A DNA stretch of 64,000 nucleotides from Marivirga aurantiaca (GCF_016679925.1 NZ_JAEQBW010000013.1:47947-111946); one strand, 5' to 3'; counted from the first letter of the stretch, positions 18,961 through 28,595 are shown. The notes: generated by a model not told the origin, from the sequence alone. A program made the numbers and translations.

Positions 18961-18989
18961 CTTTTCCAAAAAGCTGATCTTTGGAAAAG
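18961..18989. repeat. CTTTTCCAAA/TTTGGAAAAG hairpin, copy a
   Basis: Perfect 10-bp stem with a 9-base loop. The same arms occur at 49817-49845. It sits between the ompH terminator and the LD-carboxypeptidase start, on the transcribed leader of the latter. Confidence 0.6.
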
Positions 18990-18991
18990 TT

Positions 18992-19022
18992 AAAAAAAAA
19001 GCCCTGAATAATATTCAGGGCT
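18992..19022 (-). terminator. intrinsic terminator of the uppS-bamA-ompH operon
   Basis: On the minus strand a perfect stem AGCCCTGAAT / ATTCAGGGCT with a 3-base loop runs straight into a T9 tract, 36 bases after the distal ompH stop. Confidence 0.9.
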
Positions 19023-19057
19023 GATCTAATTAATTTCTAAATTTTGATATCTCAAAA

Positions 19058-19594
19058 TTACTCTTCTGTTCTGGCCGGTGGCTCAACACCTAATTTTCTT
19101 AATACCAGATCAGAAATATCACCAGTTTTCTCATCAGAGATGTATAATAAAGCCTCTGCTCTCAAAACATGCGTATAGCCGTTCTCTTCCGCAACTTTAT
19201 CAATAGCTGTTTGGATTTTTTCATATATAGGCTCAAACAATTCTTGTTGTTTCTTTACAATAGACTGCTCAGCATCTTGCTGAAATTTTTGTAAAGATTG
19301 TTGTAGAGCTTGTAATTCTTGTTCTTTTGTAGCTCTTACCTCTTCAGTCATGGTAGGCGCATTTTGCTGATAGTCAGCAACCTTTGCTTGAAAGTCCTGA
19401 TATTTCTGCTGTATAGAATTAGTGAATTGCTTTTCATAAGCCGAAACTTGGGATTCAACTTCTTTAGACTCCGGCATTAAGCTCAATACGTAGTCTGCAT
19501 TGGTAAACCCAATTTTTGTATTTTGCGCATAGGCGTTAAAAACAAACCCTAATGCTAAAATCATTACTAAAACCTTTTTCATCGTTTTTCTCAA
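19058..19594 (-). CDS. OmpH/Skp-family periplasmic chaperone (distal copy)
   Basis: 178 residues with a cleavable signal peptide (VLVMILALGFVFNAYAQ; the start may be the second Met, MKKVL). The body is mostly charged helix (KEVESQVSAYEKQ to SIVKKQQELFEP), as in Skp, which forms a trimer of coiled-coil arms holding unfolded outer-membrane proteins in the periplasm. It is 3 bases downstream of a second ompH and ends the bamA operon. The N-terminal KIGFTNADYVLSLMPE closely matches the paralogue, so the pair arose by tandem duplication. Confidence 0.88.
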   Translation of the reverse strand: MRKTMKKVLVMILALGFVFNAYAQNTKIGFTNADYVLSLMPESKEVESQVSAYEKQFTNSIQQKYQDFQAKVADYQQNAPTMTEEVRATKEQELQALQQSLQKFQQDAEQSIVKKQQELFEPIYEKIQTAIDKVAEENGYTHVLRAEALLYISDEKTGDISDLVLRKLGVEPPARTEE

Positions 19595-19597
19595 TTT

Positions 19598-20140
19598 TTA
19601 ATTTTTATTTAAATCATTATCATCTATTAAACCCAACTCTTCTAAAACAAGATCAGTATAGTCATGGATAGGATCAGTATAAATCATGATCAGTTCACCG
19701 GCCTTATCAAAAACTATTTGCAGTCTTTCTTTTTTACCTACTACTTCCACTGCTTCAAACACCTTGTCCTGTACAGGTTTAATTAATTCTTTCTTCTTAA
19801 GGAAGAACAATCCATCGAATCCAAAAACTTTTTTTTGGTATTCCTTCACTTCTTGTTCTTTTTTCTCGATTACCGCTAAGCGTTCCTCTTTTAATTCCTT
19901 TGTAAGAAGCACCTCTTCTGCTTTCAATTCTGAATACATAGACTCAATTTCCTTACGCATACCCTGAATTTCGTTCTGCCATGCGGCCGATAATGATTCA
20001 ATCTCTTGTTGCGCCTCTTTATACTCCGGCATTTTGCTCAGAATAAATTTAGAATCTACATAGCCAAACTTTTGTGCTTCCGCTTTTTGGAAGCCGAGCA
20101 CCAAAAATACAATGCTTATTGCAATAATAACAAATCTCAT
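19598..20140 (-). CDS. OmpH/Skp-family periplasmic chaperone (proximal copy)
   Basis: 180 residues with a signal peptide ending in KAEAQ. Mature start KFGYVDSKFILSKMPEYKEA, then a long Glu/Lys-rich helix and a C-terminal beta-helix piece (LQIVFDKAGELIMIY). The role is as for Skp: escorting nascent outer-membrane proteins to the Bam complex. It lies 6 bases after bamA, an arrangement conserved in Bacteroidota. Confidence 0.88.
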   Translation of the reverse strand: MRFVIIAISIVFLVLGFQKAEAQKFGYVDSKFILSKMPEYKEAQQEIESLSAAWQNEIQGMRKEIESMYSELKAEEVLLTKELKEERLAVIEKKEQEVKEYQKKVFGFDGLFFLKKKELIKPVQDKVFEAVEVVGKKERLQIVFDKAGELIMIYTDPIHDYTDLVLEELGLIDDNDLNKN

Positions 20141-20146
20141 ACCAAT

Positions 20147-22795
20147 TTATCTAATTTGATTACCAATTGTAAAGTGAATTTGTCCTCCGCTTGGTATACT
20201 CGTCCCTGGTGCCGGGTCAAAACCATAACCCCAATCAATACCTATAGTTCCAAATGCCGGCATAAATATCCTTGCTCCTACACCCGCAGAACGTTTTAAG
20301 TTGTAAGGATTATAATCCTTAAAATCAGTCCAGGTATTTCCTGCCTCGCCAAAGCCCAATACATAAATAGTGGCAGATGGATTGAGAGAAATAGGATAAC
20401 GAAGCTCCATTACAAATTTATTATAAATAGTTCCACCACTCAATTCCCTTGGTACAGTCTCCCCACCTTCAAAGCTTGTGACAGATTGAGTTGGTCTTAA
20501 TGAATTATCTTCATAGCCCCTGAGTCCAATGATATCACTACCCAAAATAAAGTTCTGTCCTGCCAGACCAGATCCGCCCATTATAAACCTCTCAAATGGA
20601 CCTACACTTATACCTTTCTGATAACTTCCAATCAAACCGAAATTGGCTCTGGTATTCACTACCAGGTCTCCGAAAATTTTATTGAAGAATGAAGCATCAA
20701 ACATCCATTTATTGTATTCCACAAAGTTTATTGTCTCTTCAAACGACAACCTGTCATAATCTTTACCATTTAGGTAGCTATATGGAGGCGTTAAAGACAG
20801 ACTTAAGCTGATATTAGAGCCTGATCTTGGAAATATTGGATTATCAACACTATTCCGTGCCAGGGTTGTTTTAAATATTATATTATTTGCCTCACAATCG
20901 GAACAACCTAATTGAAGTCCATAGTTATTCAGAGTGTATTTAGAATATTCCAGCGTATTAGCCAAAGTAAAAAAGTTATCCGGCCATTTTAACCTTCTGG
21001 AAAGGCTCACAAACCCCCTTGCGATTCGGAAAGAGCCATTGGCCGCTGCCCTTGGATTTCTAAAGTCAATGGCACCTCTGTAGGAATAACTACCACCCAC
21101 TGTCAATGCATTTGGCTTTTTACCTCCCAGCCATGGTTCTGTAAAAGAAGCATTATAACTTTGGAATTGTCTTCCATTTGCCTGGAAAGACAAAGAAAGA
21201 ATCTGTCCATCGCCTACAGGTAAAGGATCCCAGTTGCCAAAATCCATGAAATTACTTAACGAAAAGTTATTGAAAGTAATTCCCAAACTACCCACAAAAC
21301 CGATTTGACCTCCCCAACCTCCTGAAAGTTGAATTTGATCATTTGATACTTCCTCCAATTCCCAATTGATATCCACCGTTCCGTCAGCAGGATTAGGTAT
21401 TGGCACAGGATTTACTGTTTCAGGGTTAAAATATCCTAATTGTGACAATTCCCTTTGAGTCCTGATCAATTTCTGTCTACTAAATTTCTCTCCGGGAATA
21501 GTCCTTAATTCCCTGATAATCACATGGTCGTTAGTTCTGGTATTACCCGATATATTCACCTGGTTAATAGTGGCTTGTGGTCCTTCGGAAACCCTCAATT
21601 CAACATCAATGGAATCCCCCTCTACACGTACTTCAATGGGATCAACATTGAAAAACAAATAGCCATTATCCATATAGAGGGAGCTGATATCATTTCCGGC
21701 TGGATCATAATTCAATTTCCTGTTTATCTTCTCAAGATTATAAATATCTCCTTTTTCTATATTTAAAACAGTACTGAGCAATTCATTTGAGTAGGTAAAA
21801 TTCCCTTCCCAGTTCAAATCCCTGAAATAGTATTTTCGCCCTTCCTCAATCCCAATTTCAATGGAAATATTATTCTTGTCTTTAAAAATGCTATCATAGG
21901 TTATTTCAGCATCACGGTAGCCTTTACTGTTATAGAAAGCAATAATAGCCTGTTTATCTGCCTTATATTCTTCTTTTACCAATTTGGAAGATTTGAAAAA
22001 GTTAACATTTACATGCTCTCCCAAATAGTCCAACAACCTGTTTGGGCCAACAGAATCCTGTTGTGTGAAAAACTGAAACCAGTGTTTGGGTTTAGAATTA
22101 ACTGCACGACCAAAAATATCCTGAAATAAGGTGAATTTGAGTTTTTCGCTTGTTTTTTTCATTCTGGATTTGAGTCTTCTGTCACCAAACTCCTCATTTC
22201 CGACAAAATATATATCTTCAATTTTAACTTTGCTTTTCTTATCCACCTCAAATATTAATTCCACACCATTGCCTAAAACAGAATCTACCTTCTGCCTGGA
22301 ATCAACTTCAACATTCAGAAAACCTTTGTCTTTATAAAAGCTTTCAATTTTCAATTCAGCATTTTTAACAGATGCATCAGTCAGGATTCGCCCTTTTACC
22401 AAAGTCAACTCATCAGTCAATTCTGTTTGTTTGGATTTTTTCACCCCTTCAAATGTAAACCTGGTAAGCCTCGGCCTTTCCAGTAAATCTAGGATTAATT
22501 TAATTTTACCTTCTTCAATTACCTCATATAAGATAGTTACATCGGCAAATAATCCCTGCCGCCATAATTTTTTAATAGCAAATGATATATCATCACCTGG
22601 AATATCAATCCTGTCACCTACACGAATGCCTGTGATAGATACAACAGCACTTTCGTCCAGGTACTCTAAACCTTCAGTAACAATTTCTACCACCTCATAT
22701 TTTCTTGGATTATTGTAATCAAGGGAATTGTTTATTTGTGCCGACAATGAAGCGGTAACACAGACTGTTAAAATTAATGCTAATATTTTCTTCAT
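20147..22795 (-). CDS. bamA: outer-membrane protein assembly factor BamA
   Basis: 882 residues with a signal peptide (ILALILTVCVTASLSAQ). Several POTRA domains fill residues ~30-450 (for example VSEGPQATINQVNISGNTR), then a C-terminal 16-strand barrel of the Omp85 family. The lid-lock segment reads GLRGYEDNSLRP, a variant of the VRGF/Y motif, and the last strand is GGQIHFTIGNQ. It inserts beta-barrel proteins into the outer membrane. The start overlaps uppS by 4 bases, and the operon continues into two ompH genes. Confidence 0.95.
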   Translation of the reverse strand: MKKILALILTVCVTASLSAQINNSLDYNNPRKYEVVEIVTEGLEYLDESAVVSITGIRVGDRIDIPGDDISFAIKKLWRQGLFADVTILYEVIEEGKIKLILDLLERPRLTRFTFEGVKKSKQTELTDELTLVKGRILTDASVKNAELKIESFYKDKGFLNVEVDSRQKVDSVLGNGVELIFEVDKKSKVKIEDIYFVGNEEFGDRRLKSRMKKTSEKLKFTLFQDIFGRAVNSKPKHWFQFFTQQDSVGPNRLLDYLGEHVNVNFFKSSKLVKEEYKADKQAIIAFYNSKGYRDAEITYDSIFKDKNNISIEIGIEEGRKYYFRDLNWEGNFTYSNELLSTVLNIEKGDIYNLEKINRKLNYDPAGNDISSLYMDNGYLFFNVDPIEVRVEGDSIDVELRVSEGPQATINQVNISGNTRTNDHVIIRELRTIPGEKFSRQKLIRTQRELSQLGYFNPETVNPVPIPNPADGTVDINWELEEVSNDQIQLSGGWGGQIGFVGSLGITFNNFSLSNFMDFGNWDPLPVGDGQILSLSFQANGRQFQSYNASFTEPWLGGKKPNALTVGGSYSYRGAIDFRNPRAAANGSFRIARGFVSLSRRLKWPDNFFTLANTLEYSKYTLNNYGLQLGCSDCEANNIIFKTTLARNSVDNPIFPRSGSNISLSLSLTPPYSYLNGKDYDRLSFEETINFVEYNKWMFDASFFNKIFGDLVVNTRANFGLIGSYQKGISVGPFERFIMGGSGLAGQNFILGSDIIGLRGYEDNSLRPTQSVTSFEGGETVPRELSGGTIYNKFVMELRYPISLNPSATIYVLGFGEAGNTWTDFKDYNPYNLKRSAGVGARIFMPAFGTIGIDWGYGFDPAPGTSIPSGGQIHFTIGNQIR

Positions 22796-23520
22796 TCACT
22801 TAATACTTTACCGAATCTTCTTTCTCTTTGTTGATAATTTTTTATTGCCCCTATCAAATGTTCCTTTCGGAAATCAGGCCATAATACTTCTGTAATGTAA
22901 ATTTCGGTATAGGCCATTTGCCATAACATGAAATTACTGATTCTGAATTCCCCACTGGTTCTTATCAGTAATTCGGGATCAGGTACTTCTGATGTAGATA
23001 AAAACGATTCGAACAATGAGCTTTCTATATCTTCGGAATCGAGATTGTTTTCCCGGGCATATTCCACTGACTTCTGAACAGCTTGCATAATGTCCCATTT
23101 CCCACTATAGTTTAAAGCAAGAATTAAATTCAAACCATTATTGGAAGCCGTATGTTGAATAGCATAATCCAATTCTTTAAAGCATTTTTCAGGTAATCTT
23201 TTTAAATCTCCTATCGCGGTCAATCTTACATTGTTTTTCAGCAATGTTTTCATTTCATTTTTGATAGTACTTACCAGAAGCTGCATTAAAGCGTCTACTT
23301 CTTTTTTAGGCCTGGCCCAATTTTCTGTTGAGAAAGCATACAAACTTAAATGCTTAATGCCTAATTCAGCGGACCCTTCCACTACATCTCTCACTGCTTT
23401 TATAGCATTTTTATGCCCAAAAACTCTTGCTGCACCTTGTTTCTTTGCCCATCGTCCATTGCCATCCATGATAACGGCTATGTGCTCCGGTAAATTGCTT
23501 TTATCTAATTCTTTATCCAT
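22792..23520 (-). CDS. uppS: isoprenyl transferase / undecaprenyl diphosphate synthase
   Basis: 242 residues. Cis-prenyltransferase motifs: HIAVIMDGNGRWAKKQGAAR with the catalytic Asp and diphosphate-binding loop, LSLYAFSTENWARPKKEV, and near the C-terminus PELLIRTSGEFRISNFMLWQ with the conserved Arg pair and Glu. It makes the C55 lipid carrier for peptidoglycan and O-antigen subunits, and so serves the WecA/Wzx/Wzy locus in this window. It is first in a tight operon with bamA (4-base overlap). Confidence 0.96.
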   Translation of the reverse strand: MDKELDKSNLPEHIAVIMDGNGRWAKKQGAARVFGHKNAIKAVRDVVEGSAELGIKHLSLYAFSTENWARPKKEVDALMQLLVSTIKNEMKTLLKNNVRLTAIGDLKRLPEKCFKELDYAIQHTASNNGLNLILALNYSGKWDIMQAVQKSVEYARENNLDSEDIESSLFESFLSTSEVPDPELLIRTSGEFRISNFMLWQMAYTEIYITEVLWPDFRKEHLIGAIKNYQQRERRFGKVLSE

Positions 23521-23601
23521 TTATTAAAAAAGCTCCAAAATAAGGCCGCAAGGTACAAAATTGATTCTTATTAATAAACCGCAGCTTCAATTGATATTCT
23601 A

Positions 23602-24318
23602 TTATTTTGCTAATGGAATAGGACAGTTAATATTCCAAAATGTATAACTCACAGATAAACCTGCAAAATAGTACCAGTCATTATCTTCCCAATTGCCAAA
23701 CTGGAAATCAGAATTCCTTTTATCAGTCACCTCTTGTTCGGAAATATTATCTATATAATCGTAAAACAATTTACGGGCTGAAAATTCAAAATTTACCGAC
23801 CACAAGGGATTAATACTATATTTTATCCCTCCCCCAAAGGGAATCATGAGTTGCACATCGCTATATTCCGCATTCTTATCAGCTCTATTAAGCAATAGAA
23901 ATCCTACTCCTACAGTTAGATAAGGAGTGAATTTCACAAGTGCTTTTTCAGACCTGTAATCAAGAAAGTCATAATTCATTTGAGCAGATACTTCAGTAAT
24001 AAAATCTTTGAAACCGGCAGATCTCACCTCGGCCATTGGGTCAATGGGTCTTTTATCACTGCCTTTGATCATTCCACCAGCCAATGCAATTTTACCACTC
24101 CATCCTCTCTCGTAATTCTTCACATAGAAAAAATGTGCTCCTAATGTTTGGTTGGTGATGTCATAAGTACGAATAAGGTCACCCGTATAATTAAAGCTCG
24201 CAATTCCACCGCCAATTTCCTTTGATTGGCCATAAACAGAGGAATTGGTTAAAAGAAACAATAAAACTAAAAAAGGAAAGCAATACAGCTTCCCTTTGGT
24301 GAAAGTCTGTTGGATCAT
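23602..24318 (-). CDS. porG: PorG-like DUF6089 outer-membrane protein (type IX secretion)
   Basis: 238 residues with a signal peptide ending near SSVYGQ. The mature protein starts KEIGGGIASFNYTGDLIR and alternates short beta strands to the end (WYYFAGLSVSYTFWNINC), as in the 8-stranded DUF6089 barrel. In Porphyromonas gingivalis porG, needed for T9SS, lies beside uppS, bamA and two ompH genes; the same order here supports the call. A longer paralogue precedes it by 3 bases. Which of the two is the true PorG cannot be settled by reading; this one has the usual length. Confidence 0.6.
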   Translation of the reverse strand: MIQQTFTKGKLYCFPFLVLLFLLTNSSVYGQSKEIGGGIASFNYTGDLIRTYDITNQTLGAHFFYVKNYERGWSGKIALAGGMIKGSDKRPIDPMAEVRSAGFKDFITEVSAQMNYDFLDYRSEKALVKFTPYLTVGVGFLLLNRADKNAEYSDVQLMIPFGGGIKYSINPLWSVNFEFSARKLFYDYIDNISEQEVTDKRNSDFQFGNWEDNDWYYFAGLSVSYTFWNINCPIPLAK

Positions 24319-24321
24319 AAA

Positions 24322-25509
24322 TTACCTGAATTTTGCTCCTCTAACGATAGATCCTCCCAAAATGTATGTCAATTGTATATTTGTTACAATATAAATGTCA
24401 TTGTCACTATTGTTTCCTCTAATGTTTCTTCTTGGATCATCATTGCCCTCACCAGCCGAATTGCCATAACCAGCTGCTCTACTCCAGCTCAGCCCAGGAC
24501 TAATGTTTGAATTATAGGTAGCTACATTATCGGAATAGGTGAATTCCTGAATCAGGTTAAAATCCGTTTGGTTAAATTCGTTGGACCTATCTGACATGGC
24601 CGCTGCAATTGGGTCTTCAAATCCACCTAAATCAACGTATTCACCTCCTACATCATCCAAATAATCAGTGAAAGTGTGTCTGTAACCAATTTCCAAAGAC
24701 AAATCAAAATTATTGGTCAACTTATATCTTGCGCCTATCCCTATAGGGATTACAATTTGAACCATACTATAGGGATTAGGTACATCTTTTCCATAAATTT
24801 CTTTAAAAGCCTGCTTTGTTTCACTGTCAAAAAATTGCCCTTCGGTACCTAATTTCCTTAAACTCACCCATTCGCCTGCGTTTTCCAATGGGAGATATCT
24901 GGTATTGATAAAATCTTCAGGATTATCAACCTGATAAGGATCTGTAGAAAAATATTCAGGCACTTTACCTTTAGGGTTATGATAAATTACCCCTACCCCT
25001 CCAAAAGCATAAAGGTTCAAAGGTGCTCTTGAAGAAAACCGTCCACTATGCTTGAATAAATCTATTTGGCCTGTAAATGACAATTCAAGAATATCATTTC
25101 TGAAACTTAAATTTCTTAAATACCGATTGGCATTTTCTGTTGTAAAATTATCTATACCTACAGTACCCACATCGCTTGACTGAAGCCTACCCCACATGAA
25201 GTTGCTTCTCCAATGATAACGGTCACCAAATTTCTGTTTTACAAAAATATTAAAGCCTGGTCTTGTAAATGATACATCAGTACTGGCTATTCCTGAAGTA
25301 GGTGCTATGTCTCCAAAATAATTGAGTGCATTAATCCCCCCTCCTATTCCATAATAGGAAATCTCAGGATTAAACAATCTTTTACTTCCGGAGAAAGAAC
25401 CAATATTTTTACTGCTCTTCCTTCTTTTTCTTCTTTGGGCATCTGCTGATTCCGGAAAAATAATCAAGAAGGCCATAAAAAGTGTAGACAATAGTAATAC
25501 TTTTCTCAT
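24322..25509 (-). CDS. DUF6089-family outer-membrane protein (longer PorG paralogue)
   Basis: 395 residues from the chosen Met (MRKVLLLSTLFMAFLIIFPE), which gives a clean signal peptide ending SADAQ; an upstream Met would add ten residues (MLINCLHNFD) ahead of it. A basic stretch (RRKRRKSSK) follows the cleavage site. Then come beta-rich segments with the family look: YGIGGGINALNYFGDI, LNLYAFGGVGVIYHNPKG, LSLEIGYRHTFTDYLDDVGG and a C-terminal strand NIQLTYILGG. It is longer than PorG by an inserted loop region (~170-250). It sits between nadK and the shorter paralogue. Confidence 0.72.
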   Translation of the reverse strand: MRKVLLLSTLFMAFLIIFPESADAQRRKRRKSSKNIGSFSGSKRLFNPEISYYGIGGGINALNYFGDIAPTSGIASTDVSFTRPGFNIFVKQKFGDRYHWRSNFMWGRLQSSDVGTVGIDNFTTENANRYLRNLSFRNDILELSFTGQIDLFKHSGRFSSRAPLNLYAFGGVGVIYHNPKGKVPEYFSTDPYQVDNPEDFINTRYLPLENAGEWVSLRKLGTEGQFFDSETKQAFKEIYGKDVPNPYSMVQIVIPIGIGARYKLTNNFDLSLEIGYRHTFTDYLDDVGGEYVDLGGFEDPIAAAMSDRSNEFNQTDFNLIQEFTYSDNVATYNSNISPGLSWSRAAGYGNSAGEGNDDPRRNIRGNNSDNDIYIVTNIQLTYILGGSIVRGAKFR

Positions 25510-25569
25510 ATCAAAATTATGTAAGCAATTAATCAGCAAAAATAAGATAATTAATTAAATAAATGACAA

Positions 25570-26445
25570 TCAATTTCTTAAATCCAATCCCCAATTTAAT
25601 TTTTGCCTGAGTGTGTCAAAATAATTCAGGTGATTAAACGTAATAAGTTTTGCCTGGAAATCCTCTTTTCTTACCGATAATTTTACTTCAGAATCGACAG
25701 ACTCCGACTTTGAGTCGAGGGATATAAGGAATTTGTTGCTACGTCCCTCAATTTTAAATGAAATTTCACTTTGATCAGAGACGATCAATGGTCTGACATT
25801 CAGGTTGTGCGCACTCACCGGGGTAAGTACAAAATTATTGGAATGAGGCAAAACTATTGGCCCTCCACAACTTAATGAGTAGCCTGTAGAGCCTGTAGGC
25901 GTGGAGACGATGAGCCCATCAGCCCAATATGAGTTGAGATATTCTCCATCCACATAAGTATGGACAGTTATCATAGAGGATGAATCTGTTTTGAGAATGG
26001 CAAATTCATTTAATGCAAATCTTGTTTGCTTAAATATATCTGCATCCGTTTCCAGCTTAATCAATGTCCGACAATCCAATTTGAAATTTCTATCAATCAG
26101 ATCTTTGAGCGATTGACCGATCAAATCCCTTGGTGTGGTGGCCAAAAAGCCCAATCTACCAGTATTAATTCCTAATATAGGGGTTTCGGCTTTACCCACT
26201 AAAGATACAGTTTCCAATAAGGTTCCATCACCTCCAAGACTGATAACATAATCGACTTTAAGTGCCGGGGTTATTCTACGATATACTTCAAAGTTAAGCG
26301 GTTGTGAAAAGGCCTCATTATATTTATCTGAAAATTTTATTGAAATGACAATTTCTATGTTCTGTTTTTGAAGAAAATCGATAACCTCCTGGATATAAGG
26401 TTTTACTTCTTCATTAAACACATTTCCATGCAAGGCTATTTTCAT
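25570..26445 (-). CDS. nadK: NAD kinase
   Basis: 291 residues. Signature motifs are YVISLGGDGTLLETV (GGDG), GINTGRLGFLAT, NEFAILKTDSSSM and TPTGSTGYSLSCGGPIV, with LTPVSAHNLNVRP towards the end. It phosphorylates NAD+ to NADP+ in the cytoplasm. It lies 6 bases after the CBS-domain gene and 60 bases before the DUF6089 pair. Confidence 0.96.
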   Translation of the reverse strand: MKIALHGNVFNEEVKPYIQEVIDFLQKQNIEIVISIKFSDKYNEAFSQPLNFEVYRRITPALKVDYVISLGGDGTLLETVSLVGKAETPILGINTGRLGFLATTPRDLIGQSLKDLIDRNFKLDCRTLIKLETDADIFKQTRFALNEFAILKTDSSSMITVHTYVDGEYLNSYWADGLIVSTPTGSTGYSLSCGGPIVLPHSNNFVLTPVSAHNLNVRPLIVSDQSEISFKIEGRSNKFLISLDSKSESVDSEVKLSVRKEDFQAKLITFNHLNYFDTLRQKLNWGLDLRN

Positions 26446-26451
26446 AAGCTA

Positions 26452-27114
26452 TTAAGTCTCTAAATATCTCATCAAGATATCCAAACGTTCTTTCTCATTT
26501 GAAATAGTACTTGTTTCCTGATATTTCGCAACCACTTTATAATCAAACCTTTCCAAAGTGGCTATAATATGAGCAAGATCAGCTTTATTTATTTTTAAGG
26601 TAAGTCTGAATTTAGAAGCATCATTTTTATCAATATTTATGCTCGATCCGAGAATCTGTGCATTGTTCGATTCCACCAATCGACTAATTTCACTCAATGA
26701 GTAATCCAGTTGATTAACTGATAATACCACTACACCACCAGGGCTTTGAATAGTGGCTGACTGGGAAAAAACGGACAAGGCATCTGATAAAATTATCACT
26801 CCTAAATATAAACCCTCCTTATCCAATACTACTACACATTCATAGTCATTGTCAGTAGCTTTTTTTACTCCTTCATAAATATGCTGAGTTTCATTTATAT
26901 AGCACTTTTGTCCTTGTAAAAGAAAATCACCTACTACTTTCTCCTTGCCGTTCCCCTCTATGATCATGTCTTCGGTAAGAAAGCCAAGAAATTTCCTGTC
27001 TTTCACTACAGGAAGAACATGTAAACGTAGTTCTTCCATCCAGAGGAGGGCTTTAGCCACATCATCTGTCACCTTAAGAGGTGGGATCATATCGTTGATT
27101 AAATCTATGGTCAT
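26452..27114 (-). CDS. CBS-domain protein with C-terminal ACT-like region
   Basis: 220 residues, no signal peptide. Two CBS motifs fill residues 1-125 (VLPVVKDRKFLGFLTEDMI and ECVVVLDKEGLYLGVIILSDAL), then an ACT-like beta-alpha segment (GGVVVLSVNQLDYSLSEISRLVESN ... FRLTLKINKADLAHIIATL, read in pieces). Such proteins bind adenine nucleotides and act as regulators; the target is unknown. The start codon overlaps the hydrolase stop by one base (TAATG), and nadK follows 6 bases later. Confidence 0.75.
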   Translation of the reverse strand: MTIDLINDMIPPLKVTDDVAKALLWMEELRLHVLPVVKDRKFLGFLTEDMIIEGNGKEKVVGDFLLQGQKCYINETQHIYEGVKKATDNDYECVVVLDKEGLYLGVIILSDALSVFSQSATIQSPGGVVVLSVNQLDYSLSEISRLVESNNAQILGSSINIDKNDASKFRLTLKINKADLAHIIATLERFDYKVVAKYQETSTISNEKERLDILMRYLET

Positions 27115-27878
27115 TAGCTCATTAATGCTTCCTTGTTTTCTAAATATTCTTCTAAAATTGTGTTAAACTCTTCTGATTTTTCCATCATAGGAGCATGTCC
27201 ACATTTATCTACAAATTTTAAAGTGGTATTAGGAATAAGTTTATCAAATTCATGTGCAACCATTGGCGGGGTAATTGTATCATTCAACCCCCATACCAAC
27301 AAGGTTGGCGTTTTGATTTTTGTGATTTCTTCCGCCATGTTATGTCGTTGCGCTGATTTGGCAATGGCTACAATTCTCATACACTTAGGAATACTTTTGG
27401 TAGTTTCAAATACCTCATCTACCAGTTCTTTAGTAGCCGTTTTAGGATCATAAAATGTATAGGCCACTCTTTCCTGAATGTATTCATAACTTCCTCTTTT
27501 CGGGAAAGAACCTCCCATCGTATTTTCAAATAAGCCGGAGCTACCAGTCAATACCAATCTTTTAATTTGTTCCTGATGCCGTAAAGTATAAATTAAAGCT
27601 ACATGACCACCCAATGAATTACCTATTAATGTCATGTCCTTTAGTCCTTTCATTTCAACAAACCCTTCTACAAAATCTGTTAAAGCCCCCAATCCCGCTT
27701 GTTTGATAGGCATTTCATAAATTGGCAATAAAGGAATCAATACCCTGTAATTAACAGAAAACTTATTCACTACTCCCTCCCAATTGCTTAAAGCTCCGAA
27801 CAATCCATGCAATAAAACCAATGGCTCTCCTTCGCCTTCATCTATAAAACTGTAATTTCCTTCTTTATGAATTTTCAT
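27114..27878 (-). CDS. alpha/beta-hydrolase fold enzyme
   Basis: 254 residues from the chosen Met (MKIHKEGNYSFIDEG); an in-frame Met seven codons upstream (27899) is also possible. Oxyanion region VLLHGLFGALSNW, nucleophile elbow LIGNSLGGHVAL, acid in LVWGLNDTITPP and catalytic His in DKCGHAPMMEKSEEF make a complete Ser-Asp-His triad. It is cytoplasmic with unknown substrate; the nearest general type is the MhpC/YbfF group of esterases. It is the first gene of the run hydrolase - CBS protein - nadK. Confidence 0.85.
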   Translation of the reverse strand: MKIHKEGNYSFIDEGEGEPLVLLHGLFGALSNWEGVVNKFSVNYRVLIPLLPIYEMPIKQAGLGALTDFVEGFVEMKGLKDMTLIGNSLGGHVALIYTLRHQEQIKRLVLTGSSGLFENTMGGSFPKRGSYEYIQERVAYTFYDPKTATKELVDEVFETTKSIPKCMRIVAIAKSAQRHNMAEEITKIKTPTLLVWGLNDTITPPMVAHEFDKLIPNTTLKFVDKCGHAPMMEKSEEFNTILEEYLENKEALMS

Positions 27879-27991
27879 TTTTAAAATAATTATTGTCAAT
27901 CAGTTCTAATTAAAAATAGCAATTAAAACCGTACCAAAATTCCAATGCTTAGTATTTATAATTGTTAAATATATCAAAATAGTTCACAATC

Positions 27992-28588
27992 CTATAATAA
28001 TACAGGAATTGCTTTATTCTCATTCGCTACTTTCTCCAACCAATTGGCCAGAATCTCTATTCCAAATTCTGTAAGAGCTGCCTCCGGGTGGTATTGTATT
28101 CCGTAGATAGTCAACTGATTATGTCTGAACACCATTAATTCATTTTCCTCTGTATAGGCCAATGGAACCAAATGAGTCTTTTCAATATTTTTCACTACTA
28201 AAGAATGGTACCTCACCACTTTCCAATGGTTGGGGAACCCTTTAAAAATCCCATCCTCAACAGATTTGTCGACAACAGAAAGCTTCCCATGCATCGGTTT
28301 AATGGCTTTTTCCACTTTGGCACCAAAATATTGTGCAATTGCCTGATGTCCCAGGCAAATACCTAAAATAGGTAAATCATGTTCAAAAAATTTAATATAC
28401 TCCATCAAATATCCTGCCTGCTCAGGTGTTCCTGGTCCCGGGGACAATACTATTTTGGTGAAATCCATATCAGGCAATAATGTAGGCGAAACATCATTCC
28501 TGACAATATAACATGACTCTCCCAGTTGCTCAAAATAGTCAACCAGATTGTAAGTGAAAGAATCAAAATTATCGATCAGTAGTATCAT
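27992..28588 (-). CDS. pabA: glutamine amidotransferase, anthranilate/aminodeoxychorismate synthase component II
   Basis: 198 residues, class I glutamine amidotransferase. It opens LLIDNFDSFTYNLVDYF, has the PGPGTPEQAG loop, the nucleophile Cys in LGICLGHQAIA, and the His-x-Glu pair in GIQYHPEAALTEFG. It supplies ammonia to the chorismate-using partner (PabB or TrpE). Neither partner is nearby, and with no trp genes around, a PabA or dual role is the better guess. It is 7 bases downstream of cvpA in the yqeY-cvpA-pabA run. Confidence 0.85.
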   Translation of the reverse strand: MILLIDNFDSFTYNLVDYFEQLGESCYIVRNDVSPTLLPDMDFTKIVLSPGPGTPEQAGYLMEYIKFFEHDLPILGICLGHQAIAQYFGAKVEKAIKPMHGKLSVVDKSVEDGIFKGFPNHWKVVRYHSLVVKNIEKTHLVPLAYTEENELMVFRHNQLTIYGIQYHPEAALTEFGIEILANWLEKVANENKAIPVLL

Positions 28589-28595
28589 GAAACCC

